Positions 9,459 to 19,327 of a stretch of 64,000 nt of DNA are shown here, in pieces. The translations under genes and the position numbers were made by a program. Each line of letters starts with the position of its first letter. Position 1 is the stretch's first letter. The notes below the pieces were generated by a model. The model did no database searches and had not been told where the DNA came from. It saw nothing but the letters and a program-made list of their open reading frames with translations. This DNA comes from Pseudomonas urmiensis (GTDB lineage: Bacteria > Pseudomonadota > Gammaproteobacteria > Pseudomonadales > Pseudomonadaceae). The stretch lies in the NCBI RefSeq assembly GCF_014268815.2, contig NZ_JABWRE020000001.1, positions 3,291,001-3,355,000 on the forward strand, in the 5' to 3' direction.

Positions 9459-10415
9459 TCAGCTCGCACTCAAGCGCTCCACGGTCTTGGCCCACATCTC
9501 GTCGACCGGCGCCTCGATCTTCAGCTCGCCGCCATCGGGCAGCGGCACGGTCAGGGCATAGGCATGCAGGAACAGGCGCTTGCCCCCCAGCTCACGGATC
9601 TCGCGGGTGAAGTCCTCGTCACCGTACTTGCTGTCGCCGGCGATCATGTGCCCGGCATGCAGGGTGTGCACGCGAATCTGGTGCGTACGGCCGGTAATCG
9701 GCCGCGCCTCGACCATGGTGGCGAACTCACCAAAGCGGCGCAGCACGCGGAACAGGGTCAGCGCGTCCTTGCCTTCGTCATTGATTTCGACCATGCGCTC
9801 GCCAGAGCGCAGGTTGCTCTTCTGCAGCGGCGCATTGACCTGCTTCTTCGAGGTCGGCCAGTGACCGCGCACCAGCGCCATGTAGCGCTTGTCGACACCA
9901 TCACCGCGCAGGGCGGCATGCAGGTGGCGCAACATGCTGCGTTTCTTGGCGATCATCAACAGGCCGGAAGTGTCGCGATCCAGGCGGTGGACCAGCTCCA
10001 GCTCCTTGGCATCCGGGCGCAGCTGACGCAGCGCCTCGATCACCCCAAAGCTCAGACCGCTGCCGCCATGCACGGCGATACCGGCTGGCTTGTTGAGCAC
10101 GATCAGCGCCTTGTCTTCATAGACAATCGCTGCCTCCAGGCGCTGCAACAGCGCCTGGGCGACCGGTACCGGCTCGTCGCGCTCAGGCAGTCGGACGGGC
10201 GGTACCCGCACGATGTCGCCGGCCTGGATCTTGTACTCAGGCTTGACCCGCCCCTTGTTGACCCGCACCTCACCCTTGCGCAGGATGCGGTAGACCAGGG
10301 TCTTGGGCACGCCCTTGAGGGCCGTGATAAGGAAATTGTCGATACGTTGGCCGGCAAGCTCCGGCGCGACTTCGATCAGCTGAACGCCGGAAGTCGGAGG
10401 GGTATTGGTCGTCAT
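9459..10415 (-). CDS. rluC: 23S rRNA pseudouridine(955/2504/2580) synthase
   Basis: RluC makes three pseudouridines in 23S rRNA near the peptidyl-transferase centre. The 318-residue protein starts with an S4 RNA-binding domain (about residues 20-80), followed by the RluA-type catalytic domain with Asp146 in HRLDRDTSG. The start ATG at 10415 was chosen because homology begins there; the frame is open further upstream to 10712. A TATGAT box ends six bases before this ATG, so the message may be leaderless. The gene is divergent from rne. Confidence 0.95.
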   Translation of the reverse strand: MTTNTPPTSGVQLIEVAPELAGQRIDNFLITALKGVPKTLVYRILRKGEVRVNKGRVKPEYKIQAGDIVRVPPVRLPERDEPVPVAQALLQRLEAAIVYEDKALIVLNKPAGIAVHGGSGLSFGVIEALRQLRPDAKELELVHRLDRDTSGLLMIAKKRSMLRHLHAALRGDGVDKRYMALVRGHWPTSKKQVNAPLQKSNLRSGERMVEINDEGKDALTLFRVLRRFGEFATMVEARPITGRTHQIRVHTLHAGHMIAGDSKYGDEDFTREIRELGGKRLFLHAYALTVPLPDGGELKIEAPVDEMWAKTVERLSAS

Positions 10416-10443
10416 TGCTCGATCATAACAATTTTTTATGGAA

Positions 10444-10472
10444 TTGAAGCACTTAATCATTACTGCTATAGT
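10444..10472 (+). promoter_or_regulatory. Sigma-70 promoter for rne
   Basis: TTGAAG and TATAGT are separated by exactly 17 bp, a close match to the sigma-70 consensus on the plus strand. It lies just outside the rluC start and points toward rne, whose ATG is at 11169. If used, transcription starts near 10479, leaving a leader of about 690 nt. No better promoter was seen closer to rne. Confidence 0.65.
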
Positions 10473-11168
10473 CGCGAACGCCGCCAAAAGCGGCAGGCCA
10501 GCGGCACCTGGCTCTACGCCGGGCCCTGACCATCGCAATTCTCGAGGACGCGAGGCCGTCCTACGGGGTTTTCGCCAGTTTACCGAAATGCCTGGAATCG
10601 CCACCAGCGCCGAGTAGAGAAGACCGAAAAAAAACGACAAGCGCGGTGTTTCACCTGCTTTCCCGCTTCTTTTCGCTGGACCTCTGCCCCGCCACCGTCG
10701 CTTCCGCGTCACACCCGGCGAATGCTTCGGAAATACCTGCCTTGGACATGAATGGCGTCAGCTTCTGAATCGGAGCTGGCGAAAAATGCAACCCGTTGCG
10801 GATTCAGCGCGCGGCAGCACCCGAATTTTCAGGGATACGTGCAGGGTGGAGATGTACAGCCTCCCGGATCGTGTAGCACGGCGTTCGGCCACCGGCCCTC
10901 TGTAATGGCCCGGCGAGCGAGCCTCGATGTTCTCCAGATGCCTACGGGCGTCCACGATTCAATGGCTGATTCCTCCTCCTGACTGAGTGCACTTGGCACC
11001 GCAGCAACAGGACGCGTCGTCGCGACCACGGCAGGCTGGGCAACCGGCTGGTGCCGAATGTCGCCGACACGGGGGTGGCTCGCTACCCTTTGCGCACCTT
11101 GGCACCGACCATGAGAAGTCGTGTGTGCCGAACGCCGTTTCCGGCAGCCCGGAAACCGACGGTACAAC
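10473..11168 (+). promoter_or_regulatory. Long 5' leader of rne
   Basis: About 690 bp without a convincing gene separate the predicted rne promoter from its start codon. Long rne leaders that RNase E itself cleaves for autoregulation are known in Escherichia coli, and structured rne leaders have been proposed in pseudomonads. Just before the start, GTTTCCGG (11137-11144) pairs with CCGGAAAC (11149-11156) around a CAGC loop. No clear Shine-Dalgarno follows the hairpin. The leader role is an inference from position and structure. Confidence 0.6.
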
Positions 11169-14100
11169 ATGAAAAGAATGCTGATTAACGCAACTCAACC
11201 CGAAGAGTTGCGTGTAGCCCTGGTGGATGGCCAACGCCTCTACGACCTGGATATCGAATCCGGCGCCCGTGAGCAGAAAAAGGCCAACATCTACAAAGGC
11301 AAGATCACCCGGATCGAGCCCAGCCTCGAAGCCGCCTTCGTCGACTTCGGCTCCGACCGTCACGGCTTCCTGCCGCTGAAGGAAATCTCCCGCGAGTACT
11401 TCAAAAAGGCCCCTGAAGGCCGCGTCAACATCAAGGAAGTGCTCAGCGAAGGCCAGGAAGTCATCGTCCAGGTCGAGAAGGAAGAGCGCGGCAACAAAGG
11501 CGCCGCCCTGACCACCTTCATCAGCCTGGCTGGCCGCTACCTGGTACTGATGCCGAACAACCCCCGCGCAGGCGGTATTTCCCGTCGCATCGAAGGCGAA
11601 GAGCGCAACGAACTGCGCGAAGCCCTCAATGGCCTGACCGTGCCGGGCGACATGGGCCTGATCGTGCGCACTGCCGGCCTTGGCCGCAGCAGCGAAGAGA
11701 TGCAGTGGGACCTGGACTACCTGCTGCAACTGTGGACCGCAATTAAAGAAGCCTCGCTGGACCGCACTGCGCCGTTCCTGATCTACCAGGAAAGCAACGT
11801 CATCATCCGCGCGATCCGCGACTACCTGCGCCAGGACATCGGCGAAGTGCTGATCGACAGCATCGATGCCCAGGAAGAAGCCCTGACCTTCATCCGCCAG
11901 GTGATGCCGCAGTACGCCAGCAAGGTCAAGCTGTACGAAGACAGCGTACCGCTGTTCAACCGTTTCCAGATCGAAAGCCAGATCGAGACCGCCTTCCAGC
12001 GCGTAGTCGACCTGCCTTCCGGCGGCTCGATCGTGATCGATCCGACCGAAGCCCTGGTGTCCATCGACATCAACTCGGCGCGCGCTACCAAAGGCAGCGA
12101 CATCGAAGAAACCGCCCTGCAGACCAACCTGGAAGCGGCCGAGGAAATCGCCCGTCAACTGCGTCTGCGTGATATCGGCGGCTTGATCGTCATCGACTTC
12201 ATCGACATGACCCCAGCCAAGAACCAGCGCGCCGTCGAAGAGCGTGTGCGCGAGTGCCTTGAAGCTGACCGCGCCCGCGTCCAGGTTGGCCGCATTTCGC
12301 GCTTCGGCCTGCTGGAAATGTCCCGTCAGCGCCTGCGCCCATCGCTGGGCGAGAGCAGCGGCATCGTCTGCCCACGCTGCTCGGGCACCGGTATCATCCG
12401 TGACGTCGAGTCGCTGTCGCTGGCAATCCTGCGCCTGATCGAAGAAGAAGCCCTGAAGGACCGCACTGCCGAAGTGCGTGCCCAGGTGCCAATCCCGGTC
12501 GCCGCGTTCCTGCTCAACGAGAAACGCAATTCGATCACCAAGATCGAATTGCGCACGCGCGCACGGATCATCATCCTGCCGAACGATCACCTGGAAACCC
12601 CGCACTTCGAAGTCCAGCGCCTGCGCGACGACAATCCGGACGTGCTGACCAACCAGTCCAGCTACGAAATCGCTGCCACCGAAACCGAGGAAGCGCCGCA
12701 ACCGACCGCCGCCACTCGCACCCTGGTTCGCCAGGAAGCAGCGGTCAAGACGGCCCCGGCCCGCACCAACGCTCCGGTTCCTGCCGCCGCACCAGAACAG
12801 CCCGCCGCCCCCGCCGCAGCAGCTGCCAATGCGCCTGAGCCAAGCCTGTTCAAAGGCCTGGTCAAGTCGCTGGTCAGCCTGTTCGCAGGCAAGGACGAGC
12901 CTGTCGCTGCACCCGCTGCCACCACCGAGAAGCCTGCTACCGAGCGCCCACAGCGCAACGAAGAGCGTCGCAACGGTCGCCAGCAGAGCCGCAACCGCAA
13001 CGGCCGCCGCGATGAAGACCGCAAACCGCGCGAAGAACGTGCCGAGCGCGCCCCGCGCGAAGAGCGTCAACCGCGTGAGGAACGCGCCCCACGTGAAGAG
13101 CGAGCACCTCGCGAAGAACGCGCTCCACGCCAGGACCGCCGCGGCAACCGTGAGGAACGCCCAGTTCGCGAACTGCGCGAACCTCTGGACGCCGCACCGG
13201 CTGCCCGCGAAGAACGCGCTCCTCGTGAAGAGCGTGCACCTCGTGAGGAGCGCGCACCACGCGAAGAACGCGCCCCTCGTGAAGAGCGTGCACCGCGCGA
13301 AGAACGTGCTCCTCGTGAAGAGCGCGCACCGCGCGAAGAACGTGCTCCTCGTGAAGAACGTGCTCCTCGTGAAGAGCGCGCACCGCGCGAAGAACGTGCT
13401 CCTCGTGAAGAGCGTGCACCGCGCGAAGAACGTGCTCCTCGTGAAGAGCGTGCACCGCGTGAAGAGCGTGCACCGCGTGAAGAACGCGCTCCTCGTGAAG
13501 AACGCCAGCCGCGCGCTGCCGAACAAGCCGCCGAGCAGGCAGCGGAAATCGCCGACGAGCAACTGCCAAACGAAGAGCTGCTGCAGGACGAGCAACTGGA
13601 AGGCGCCGATGGCGAGCGTCCACGTCGTCGTTCCCGTGGCCAGCGTCGTCGCAGCAACCGTCGCGAACGTCAGCGCAATGCCAATGGCGAGCTGATCGAT
13701 GGCGATGAAGAAGCCACTGATGAGCAGCAGCCACAGCAGCACCAAGCGACCGAACTGGGTGCCGAACTGGCAGCTGGCCTGGCCGTCACCGCTGCCGTTG
13801 CCACCAGCAACATCAGCGCTGAAGCTGAGGCCCAGGCCAATCAACAGGCTGAAATCGCCACTGCCGAGGCCCCAGAGGCTGCGACAGGCGAAGTCATCGC
13901 CCTGCCATCTGAGCCTAACGCCCAGGTAGAACAAACCGTTGCCGCCGCACCTGTGGTCGAGCAGCCGTTCAGCGAGCCGGTAGCCGTGGTCGAGCCGAGC
14001 GCCGAGCCAGTTGTCGAAGTGGTGCCGCAAGCTGTCGTTGAAGCGCCTGTCGCTGAAGCTGCTGAGCCACAAGTTGCTGTCGAGGCTGTAGCGATCGAAA

Positions 14101-14426
14101 CTCCAGCGGTTGAATCGGGTGAAGCCGAGAAAGCGCCGGAAGTTGCCGAAGCTGCACCGGTCGCACCCGTCGAGGCGCCAGTAGCTGAGCAGCCTGCTCC
14201 GGCTGTCGAAGCCAAGCCTGAGGTTGTCGAGCCAGCACCGGTTGCCGCCGAACCAGCACCGGTAATGCTGCCTAACGGCCGCGCGCCAAACGACCCACGT
14301 GAAGTGCGTCGCCGCAAGCGTGAAGCCGAGGCCGCCGCTGCTGCCGCTGCCGCCGCACAGGCTGCTGAAGCTGCGCAACCTGAAGCCCTGGAAACAACCG
14401 AAGAGCAGAAGCCTCATCACGGTTGA
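11169..14426 (+). CDS. rne: Ribonuclease E
   Basis: RNase E is the essential endoribonuclease of mRNA decay and rRNA/tRNA processing and the scaffold of the degradosome. ATG at 11169 ([18 protein letters not shown]) is the conserved start; the frame is open 16 codons upstream. The 1085-residue protein has the S1, RNase H-like and DNase I-like catalytic regions in the first 500 residues. The Zn-link CPRCSGTG lies near residue 400. The C-terminal half is disordered and highly charged. It includes 16 consecutive APREER hexapeptides (residues 684-779), arginine-rich RNA-binding stretches and an Ala/Val/Pro/Glu-rich tail. Length is close to that of other Pseudomonas RNase E. Confidence 0.98.
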   Translation: MKRMLINATQPEELRVALVDGQRLYDLDIESGAREQKKANIYKGKITRIEPSLEAAFVDFGSDRHGFLPLKEISREYFKKAPEGRVNIKEVLSEGQEVIVQVEKEERGNKGAALTTFISLAGRYLVLMPNNPRAGGISRRIEGEERNELREALNGLTVPGDMGLIVRTAGLGRSSEEMQWDLDYLLQLWTAIKEASLDRTAPFLIYQESNVIIRAIRDYLRQDIGEVLIDSIDAQEEALTFIRQVMPQYASKVKLYEDSVPLFNRFQIESQIETAFQRVVDLPSGGSIVIDPTEALVSIDINSARATKGSDIEETALQTNLEAAEEIARQLRLRDIGGLIVIDFIDMTPAKNQRAVEERVRECLEADRARVQVGRISRFGLLEMSRQRLRPSLGESSGIVCPRCSGTGIIRDVESLSLAILRLIEEEALKDRTAEVRAQVPIPVAAFLLNEKRNSITKIELRTRARIIILPNDHLETPHFEVQRLRDDNPDVLTNQSSYEIAATETEEAPQPTAATRTLVRQEAAVKTAPARTNAPVPAAAPEQPAAPAAAAANAPEPSLFKGLVKSLVSLFAGKDEPVAAPAATTEKPATERPQRNEERRNGRQQSRNRNGRRDEDRKPREERAERAPREERQPREERAPREERAPREERAPRQDRRGNREERPVRELREPLDAAPAAREERAPREERAPREERAPREERAPREERAPREERAPREERAPREERAPREERAPREERAPREERAPREERAPREERAPREERAPREERAPREERAPREERQPRAAEQAAEQAAEIADEQLPNEELLQDEQLEGADGERPRRRSRGQRRRSNRRERQRNANGELIDGDEEATDEQQPQQHQATELGAELAAGLAVTAAVATSNISAEAEAQANQQAEIATAEAPEAATGEVIALPSEPNAQVEQTVAAAPVVEQPFSEPVAVVEPSAEPVVEVVPQAVVEAPVAEAAEPQVAVEAVAIETPAVESGEAEKAPEVAEAAPVAPVEAPVAEQPAPAVEAKPEVVEPAPVAAEPAPVMLPNGRAPNDPREVRRRKREAEAAAAAAAAAQAAEAAQPEALETTEEQKPHHG
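13218..13505 (+). repeat. 16 tandem 18-bp repeats inside rne (APREER)
   Basis: Sixteen consecutive 18-bp units encode an unbroken run of Ala-Pro-Arg-Glu-Glu-Arg. Units differ only at synonymous positions, and several neighbours are identical. More degenerate relatives lie just upstream (about 13,020-13,160). An in-frame array like this can gain or lose units by slippage without breaking the gene. It lies in the disordered arginine-rich region expected to bind RNA. Confidence 0.95.
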
Positions 14427-14441
14427 TTGCAACGGCTGAAT

Positions 14442-14479
14442 GAAAAAGCCCCGCCAGTGTGAACTGGCGGGGCTTTTTC
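14442..14479. terminator. Bidirectional terminator between rne and murB
   Basis: A 16-bp perfect stem (GAAAAAGCCCCGCCAG and its complement) with a 6-nt loop and T-runs on both sides lies 15 bp after the rne stop. It is a textbook intrinsic terminator that can work for both converging transcripts. Confidence 0.9.
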
Positions 14480-14509
14480 ATGGCTTTTGGTAATGTGCTG
14501 CCTGTAAAA

Positions 14510-14594
14510 GCCTTATCGCGGGGCAAGCCCGCTCCCACGTACCCCGTCGCAATCGAATCGTTTGCGTGGGAGCGGGCTTGCCCCGCGATGAGGC
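14510..14594. repeat. REP pair (REPIN-like)
   Basis: Two inverted copies of a roughly 30-bp REP sequence with core GCGGGCTTGCCCCGCGA flank a 25-bp spacer between rne and murB. This is the arrangement of REPINs in the P. putida group. Such elements are mobilised in trans by RAYT transposases; none is encoded in this window. Confidence 0.85.
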
Positions 14595-14610
14595 CATCAC
14601 AGGCAGGCCA

Positions 14611-15630
14611 TCAATACAGGTTTGGCTCCATCTCCAACTCAACCCCAAACCGTTCGAGAATATCCGCCTGGATCTTGCGCGCCAGCTCATGCAGCTGCAC
14701 CCCGGTCGCCTGGCCATAATTGACCAGCACCAGCGACTGCAAACGATGCACGCCCGCGTCACCCTCACGATGCCCCTTCCAACCCGCCTGCTCGATCAAC
14801 CAGCCCGCAGCCAGCTTCACCTGGCCATTGGCCTGGGGATAAGCCACCACACTCGGATAGCGCGCACGGATCTGTTCAGTCAGGGCAGCACTGACCACCG
14901 GGTTCTTGAAGAAACTGCCGGCATTGCCCAGTTCGAGCGGATCCGGCAGCTTCTCGCGACGAATACTGCAGATCGCATCACTGATCGCCTGGGCAGTGGG
15001 CTGCTCGATGCCCTGCTCACTCAGACGCTGACGCACCGGCCCGTAGTCCAGGTGCGCCCGCAGCGTGCGATCGAGGGCAAAGCGTACCCGCAGGATCAGC
15101 CAACGCCCCGGCTCGCGCTTGAACAAGCTGTCGCGATAGCCGAATGCGCATTCTTCAAGGCCGAAATCACGCAGCTCGCCGGTCTGGCGATCCAGCGCCG
15201 TCAGCCCTGCGAACACATCCTTGATCTCCACTCCATAGGCACCGACGTTCTGCATCGGCGCAGCGCCTACGGTGCCAGGGATCAGGCTGAGATTTTCCAG
15301 GCCGCTCAGGCCTTGCTCCAGGCTCCACTGCACGAAAGCATGCCAGGGCTCGCCAGCCTCGGCCTCGACCACCACCCGATCGCCCTGCTCGCTCAGCACC
15401 CGGCGACCACGGCTGGCCATATGCAGCACCAGGGCGTCGATGTCATGGGTGAGCAACAGGTTGCTGCCACCACCAATCACCAGCACGGCAACGTGCCGCT
15501 GCGCCGCATTGGCCAGCGCCGCACGCACGTCATCGTCATTGTGCGCTTGAGTGAAATAGCGCGCTTTGACGTCGATGCCGAAGGTGTTGAACGGCTTGAG
15601 CGAAACCCGCTCCTGCCACTGCGCCGTCAT
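14611..15630 (-). CDS. murB: UDP-N-acetylenolpyruvoylglucosamine reductase
   Basis: MurB is the flavoenzyme that reduces UDP-GlcNAc-enolpyruvate to UDP-MurNAc in peptidoglycan synthesis. The 339-residue length and the C-terminal domain fit type I MurB. FAD-binding GGGSNLLL and IPGTVGAAPMQNVGAYG are present. The catalytic serine is in GNAGSFFKNP. It overlaps the upstream phosphatase gene by 4 bp and is the last gene of the minus-strand envelope cluster. Confidence 0.97.
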   Translation of the reverse strand: MTAQWQERVSLKPFNTFGIDVKARYFTQAHNDDDVRAALANAAQRHVAVLVIGGGSNLLLTHDIDALVLHMASRGRRVLSEQGDRVVVEAEAGEPWHAFVQWSLEQGLSGLENLSLIPGTVGAAPMQNVGAYGVEIKDVFAGLTALDRQTGELRDFGLEECAFGYRDSLFKREPGRWLILRVRFALDRTLRAHLDYGPVRQRLSEQGIEQPTAQAISDAICSIRREKLPDPLELGNAGSFFKNPVVSAALTEQIRARYPSVVAYPQANGQVKLAAGWLIEQAGWKGHREGDAGVHRLQSLVLVNYGQATGVQLHELARKIQADILERFGVELEMEPNLY

Positions 15631-16091
15631 AGCCGCCCCTTGATTTCCACAACCAGCGCCTGGCAGGCCGCCTCGATCAGGTCCAAGACCTGCTCGAAGC
15701 CGTCGGCGCCGCCGTAATACGGATCGGGTACTTCGTCCAGCGCTGCGCCATAGCGGCGCAGGAACAGATCGAGCTCAGCGCTTGCCGCGTGCGGGCGCAA
15801 CGCCTGCAAATGGGCAAGGTTGCTCTTGTCCATGGCCAGCACCAGATCGTACTCGGCGAAATGGCGTGCACTGACCTGCTGGGCACGCTGCGCCGACAGG
15901 TCGTAACCGCGGCTTAGCGCTGCACGGCAGGTACGCGCGTCGGGCGCCTTGCCCACGTGCCAGTCGCCCGTCCCGGCAGACGCTACATGGACCTGGTCAG
16001 CCAGGCCGGCAACCTGTAATTGATGGCGTAACACGCCCTCGGCCGTTGGCGAACGGCAGATATTGCCCAGGCAGACGAACAGAACGCGCAT
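15627..16091 (-). CDS. Low-molecular-weight protein tyrosine phosphatase
   Basis: The 154-residue protein has the CX5RS signature (CLGNICRS, Cys7 and Arg13) at its N-terminus and the general acid Asp in DPYYGG near residue 120. These place it in the LMW-PTP family. Some relatives act on tyrosine-phosphorylated proteins that control exopolysaccharide export, but here it lies between kdsB and murB and no kinase partner is visible. ATG at 16091 was preferred to a TTG one codon upstream; it overlaps the kdsB stop by one base. Confidence 0.93.
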   Translation of the reverse strand: MRVLFVCLGNICRSPTAEGVLRHQLQVAGLADQVHVASAGTGDWHVGKAPDARTCRAALSRGYDLSAQRAQQVSARHFAEYDLVLAMDKSNLAHLQALRPHAASAELDLFLRRYGAALDEVPDPYYGGADGFEQVLDLIEAACQALVVEIKGRL

Positions 16092-16855
16092 CAAGCCTCC
16101 AGCAAGCGCCGAACGCGCTCCAGGTCTTCAGGGGTATCGACACCCACGGCAGGCGCCTCGATGGCGTCCTCGACATGAATGCGCACGCCATGCCATAGCG
16201 CCCGCAGCTGCTCCAGCGCCTCGGTTTGCTCGAGCCAGCACGGGCCCCAGCTAACGAAGTCTTGCAGGAAGCCCACGCGGTAGGCGTACATGCCGATGTG
16301 GCGACGATAAGGCACTGCCTCAGGCAGCTGCTCACGATCCTTGGCGAAGGCGTCACGCGCCCAGGGCAGCGGCGCGCGGCTGAATGTCAAGGCCAGGCCA
16401 TGCTTGTCGCTGACGACTTTGACCGCGTTGGGGTTGAATACCGTCTGCGGCTCATGGATCGGCTCGGCCAGGGTGGCGATGCCCGCCTCAGGGTGCGCCG
16501 CCAGGTTGGCCGCCACCTGATCGATGATCACTGGCGGAATCAGCGGCTCGTCACCTTGCACGTTGACCACGATGGCATCGCTGGGCAGCCCCAGGTGCGC
16601 GGCAACTTCGGCCAAACGGTCGGTGCCGGATTCATGATCGGCGCGCGTCAGCAGCACTTGGGCGCCGAACGCCTGGCACGCCTCGACGATGCTGGCATCG
16701 TCAGTGGCGATGACCACGCGGCTGGCACCGCTCTTACGCGCCTGCTCCCACACGTGCTGGACCATCGGCTTGCCGGCGATCGGCAGCAATGGCTTGCCCG
16801 GCAAGCGCGTCGAGCGCAGGCGAGCGGGGATCACCACGGTGAAATTCAGGCTCAT
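16091..16855 (-). CDS. kdsB: 3-deoxy-manno-octulosonate cytidylyltransferase
   Basis: KdsB activates Kdo as CMP-Kdo for the inner core of lipopolysaccharide. The 254-residue protein shows the N-terminal [14 protein letters not shown] nucleotide-binding motif, ATDD and NVQGDEPLI, all typical of CMP-Kdo synthetases. It overlaps ycaR by 4 bp upstream and the phosphatase by one base downstream. Confidence 0.97.
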   Translation of the reverse strand: MSLNFTVVIPARLRSTRLPGKPLLPIAGKPMVQHVWEQARKSGASRVVIATDDASIVEACQAFGAQVLLTRADHESGTDRLAEVAAHLGLPSDAIVVNVQGDEPLIPPVIIDQVAANLAAHPEAGIATLAEPIHEPQTVFNPNAVKVVSDKHGLALTFSRAPLPWARDAFAKDREQLPEAVPYRRHIGMYAYRVGFLQDFVSWGPCWLEQTEALEQLRALWHGVRIHVEDAIEAPAVGVDTPEDLERVRRLLEA

Positions 16856-17037
16856 TTGTCCAGACGCTCGTCGTCAGTCAGGGTGCGCGCTTCGCTTTCC
16901 AGCATGACCGGGATGCCGTCACGCACTGGATAAGCCAGGCCTGCGCCTTTGCTGATCAGCTCGGTCTTGTCGGCGCTGAGCTTGAGCGGGCCTTTAGTGA
17001 TCGGGCAGGCCAGGATGTCGAGCAGTTTGGTGTCCAT
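16852..17037 (-). CDS. YcaR/Trm112-like small protein
   Basis: A 61-residue protein of the Trm112/YcaR family, regularly encoded between lpxK and kdsB. It begins [18 protein letters not shown]. Eukaryotic Trm112 binds zinc through cysteines and activates methyltransferases. This copy has a single cysteine, so zinc binding of that kind is unlikely. It starts 42 bp after lpxK and overlaps kdsB by 4 bp. Its role in bacteria is unknown. Confidence 0.92.
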   Translation of the reverse strand: MDTKLLDILACPITKGPLKLSADKTELISKGAGLAYPVRDGIPVMLESEARTLTDDERLDK

Positions 17038-17079
17038 GGAAGCTTCCTTGAGGCCAGTGGCCGGAAAAATGAATAGGGC

Positions 17080-18090
17080 TCAGGGCTGACGGCGCGCAGG
17101 CAGCAACCGGTCGAGCTGAGCGTCGAACCAACCGACGAAGGCTGGCGAAGGCTGCGCTTCGACCGCCAGGTACCACCAATCGTCAGCGGCGAACGCCCGG
17201 CACTTCACCGCATCTTTTTCAGTCATTACCAGCGGCAAAGCCGGGCTGAACGTCAGCGCCTGGGCAGAGAACTGCGCATGGTCGGCGAAAGGATGCGGCA
17301 CAGGCTGCCAGTTTAGCCCCAGCAGGGTGTTGAAGAAACGTTGTGGGTTACCAATACCAGCCACCGCGTGCAGGGCCTGGCCGGGCGGGAAATGCTCAAG
17401 CGAATGGCGCTCGCCGCTGTGCAGGTTGATCAGCGCTGAGGGCTGCAACTGGAAGGCAAAACCGCCATCACGGTCGCCGCTCGCGCCGTTGTACAGAACG
17501 GCATCCGCGTCTTGGAGACGCTCGACCGGCTCACGCAGCGGGCCTGCCGGCAGGCAGCGGCGATTGCCCAGGCCACGTGCAGCATCGATCAGCACCAGCT
17601 CAAGGTCGCGGGCCAGGCGATAATGCTGCATGCCGTCGTCACACAAGATCAGGTCCAGCGGCTCGCTGGCCAATAGCGCCTGCACGGCGCGGGAGCGGTC
17701 AGGGTCGATCATCAGCGGCACGCCGGTGCGCTGGACGATCAGCAACGGCTCGTCGCCTGCCTGCTCGGCACTGTGAGTCGCCTCGACCCGCCAGGGCAAC
17801 TGCGCAGGCTTGGCGCCATAACCGCGACTGACCACGCCAACCCGCAGCCCCTGACGGCGGCAGTGCTCGATCAGCCAGAGGATCATCGGCGTCTTGCCGG
17901 TACCGCCAACGGTGATATTGCCCACCACGATCACCGGTACCGGCGCGCGGTAGCTGGCACTCTCGCCGCTGAGAAAGCGCGCACGCTTGCGCAGCACTAC
18001 GCGCCGGTACAGCGCCTCCAGTGGGCGCAACAGGGCCAAGGCCGGATGTCCGGCATACCAGGCCTCCAGCAGACGATCGGCGAAGGACAT
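17080..18090 (-). CDS. lpxK: Tetraacyldisaccharide 4'-kinase
   Basis: LpxK phosphorylates the lipid A disaccharide at the 4' position at the inner membrane. The 336-residue protein has an N-terminal amphipathic/hydrophobic region and the Walker A motif VGGTGKTP at about residues 61-68, followed by the usual SRGYG and CDDGMQH segments. Its start overlaps the exbD stop by one base. The downstream ycaR-kdsB pair supports the assignment. Confidence 0.97.
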   Translation of the reverse strand: MSFADRLLEAWYAGHPALALLRPLEALYRRVVLRKRARFLSGESASYRAPVPVIVVGNITVGGTGKTPMILWLIEHCRRQGLRVGVVSRGYGAKPAQLPWRVEATHSAEQAGDEPLLIVQRTGVPLMIDPDRSRAVQALLASEPLDLILCDDGMQHYRLARDLELVLIDAARGLGNRRCLPAGPLREPVERLQDADAVLYNGASGDRDGGFAFQLQPSALINLHSGERHSLEHFPPGQALHAVAGIGNPQRFFNTLLGLNWQPVPHPFADHAQFSAQALTFSPALPLVMTEKDAVKCRAFAADDWWYLAVEAQPSPAFVGWFDAQLDRLLPARRQP

Positions 18091-18524
18091 CAGGGCGTCC
18101 CCGGCGCCGCCTCGACGGTGGTCATGCGCAGCTGGCTGAAACCGAGCTTGCCGGCAGCATCCATTGCGGTAACCACAGCCTGGTGCGGCGTCTTGCCATC
18201 AGCACTGATCGACAGCGGCAACTGGGTGTCGCCACCGGACTCCTGCTGCAGCGCCTCGGTCAGGGTCGCCAGGTCGCTCTTGGGCAGCAGGTGGTTGTTC
18301 ACCGAATACACGCCGTCGGCGCTGATGGTAATGTCCACCCGCTTGCCCTCGTCGGGGCTAGGCGGTGCAGCCGTGGTGGCCTCCGGCAGCTCGACGCGCA
18401 GCTGGTTCTCGCGGGTGAAGGTGGTGGTGACGACGAAGAACAGCAGCAGCACGAACACCACGTCGATCAACGACGCCAGGTTGATGTCGACGTTCTCGCG
18501 CTGGCGATTGCGCCGAAACTTCAC
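18090..18524 (-). CDS. exbD: ExbD/TolR-family biopolymer transport protein
   Basis: ExbD-type proteins form, with ExbB, an ion-driven motor that energises outer-membrane or envelope processes. The 144-residue protein has a short basic N-terminus and a single membrane segment (about residues 18-36) that carries the conserved aspartate (Asp21). A periplasmic domain follows. It overlaps exbB by 4 bp and lpxK by one base. No tonB or tolA lies nearby, so the partner is unknown; fusion of this pair to the lpxK cluster is common in Pseudomonas. Confidence 0.92.
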   Translation of the reverse strand: MKFRRNRQRENVDINLASLIDVVFVLLLFFVVTTTFTRENQLRVELPEATTAAPPSPDEGKRVDITISADGVYSVNNHLLPKSDLATLTEALQQESGGDTQLPLSISADGKTPHQAVVTAMDAAGKLGFSQLRMTTVEAAPGTP

Positions 18525-19156
18525 GCCTTGCCTCCAGCCACTTCCACTTCGCGGTCGCCCTGCACGACCTCGACCAGCTTGATCGCCTCTTGCTCCATGC
18601 CCACCACCAGCTCATCGATACGACGCAGCAGGAAGCGGTGGAAGAATACCGCCGGGATACCGACCATCAGGCCCGCAGCCGTGGTGACCAGGGCCTTGGA
18701 GATACCGCCGGCGAGCACCGAGGCGTTGGCCGTCATCTGCGAGCCCATGAAGGCGCTGAAGATATCGATCATGCCCAGTACCGTGCCGAGCAGGCCGAGC
18801 AGCGGCGCCATCGCAGCGATGGTGCCCAGGGTGCTGATGTAGCGCTCCAGCTCATGGATGACGCGCGAGGCGGCCTCTTCGATGCACTCTTTCATGATCT
18901 CGCGGCCATGGCGCGAGTTGGCCAGGCCTGCGGCAAGGATCTCGCCCAATGGCGAATCGGCGCGCAGGGCCTTGAGCTTGTCACTGGTGAGCTGCTTGTC
19001 CTTGATCCACATCCATACCTGGCCGAGCAGGTGCGGCGGGGTCACGCGACTGGCGCGCAGGGTCCACAGGCGTTCGGCGACGATCGCCATGGCGGCGATG
19101 GAGCTCAGAATGATCGGCAGCATCATCCAACCACCGGACTTGACCAATTCCCACAC
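18521..19156 (-). CDS. exbB: ExbB/TolQ/MotA-family proton channel protein
   Basis: This is the channel-forming partner of the ExbD-like protein. It has three membrane segments, at about residues 8-28, 105-130 and 150-175, with the conserved MAPLLGLLGTVLGM stretch. The start is set at GTG 19156 (WELVKSGGWMMLP) because GAGGGG lies eight bases upstream. An ATG at 19165 would sit almost on that site, and the frame is open to 19204. The protein is then 211 residues. Confidence 0.9.
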   Translation of the reverse strand: MWELVKSGGWMMLPIILSSIAAMAIVAERLWTLRASRVTPPHLLGQVWMWIKDKQLTSDKLKALRADSPLGEILAAGLANSRHGREIMKECIEEAASRVIHELERYISTLGTIAAMAPLLGLLGTVLGMIDIFSAFMGSQMTANASVLAGGISKALVTTAAGLMVGIPAVFFHRFLLRRIDELVVGMEQEAIKLVEVVQGDREVEVAGGKA

Positions 19157-19277
19157 AGTAAGCATCCCCTCGGAAAAAGGCCGCCACTCTAACATAGGAC
19201 GCAAGTCGCCTCATCTGCCGGAGGTCGCAATGCGCAGCAGCGCATCCCCTCCCCCGACGCTAACCAACCACAGGCAC

Positions 19278-19308
19278 CGTGGGAGCGGGCTTGCCCCGCG
19301 AAGAGGTC
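19278..19308. repeat. Single REP element
   Basis: One copy of the REP sequence (CGTGGGAGCGGGCTTGCCCC core) lies in the 171-bp gap between comEC and exbB, just downstream of the comEC stop. No inverted partner copy is present. Confidence 0.8.
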
Positions 19309-19327
19309 GGCCCAGCCTATGCTCTAC

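Noticed and set aside
10959..14432. A 1157-codon open frame antisense to rne
   Set aside because: It mirrors the GC-rich codon pattern and the repeat array of rne. It has no recognisable domain and covers a well-identified gene.
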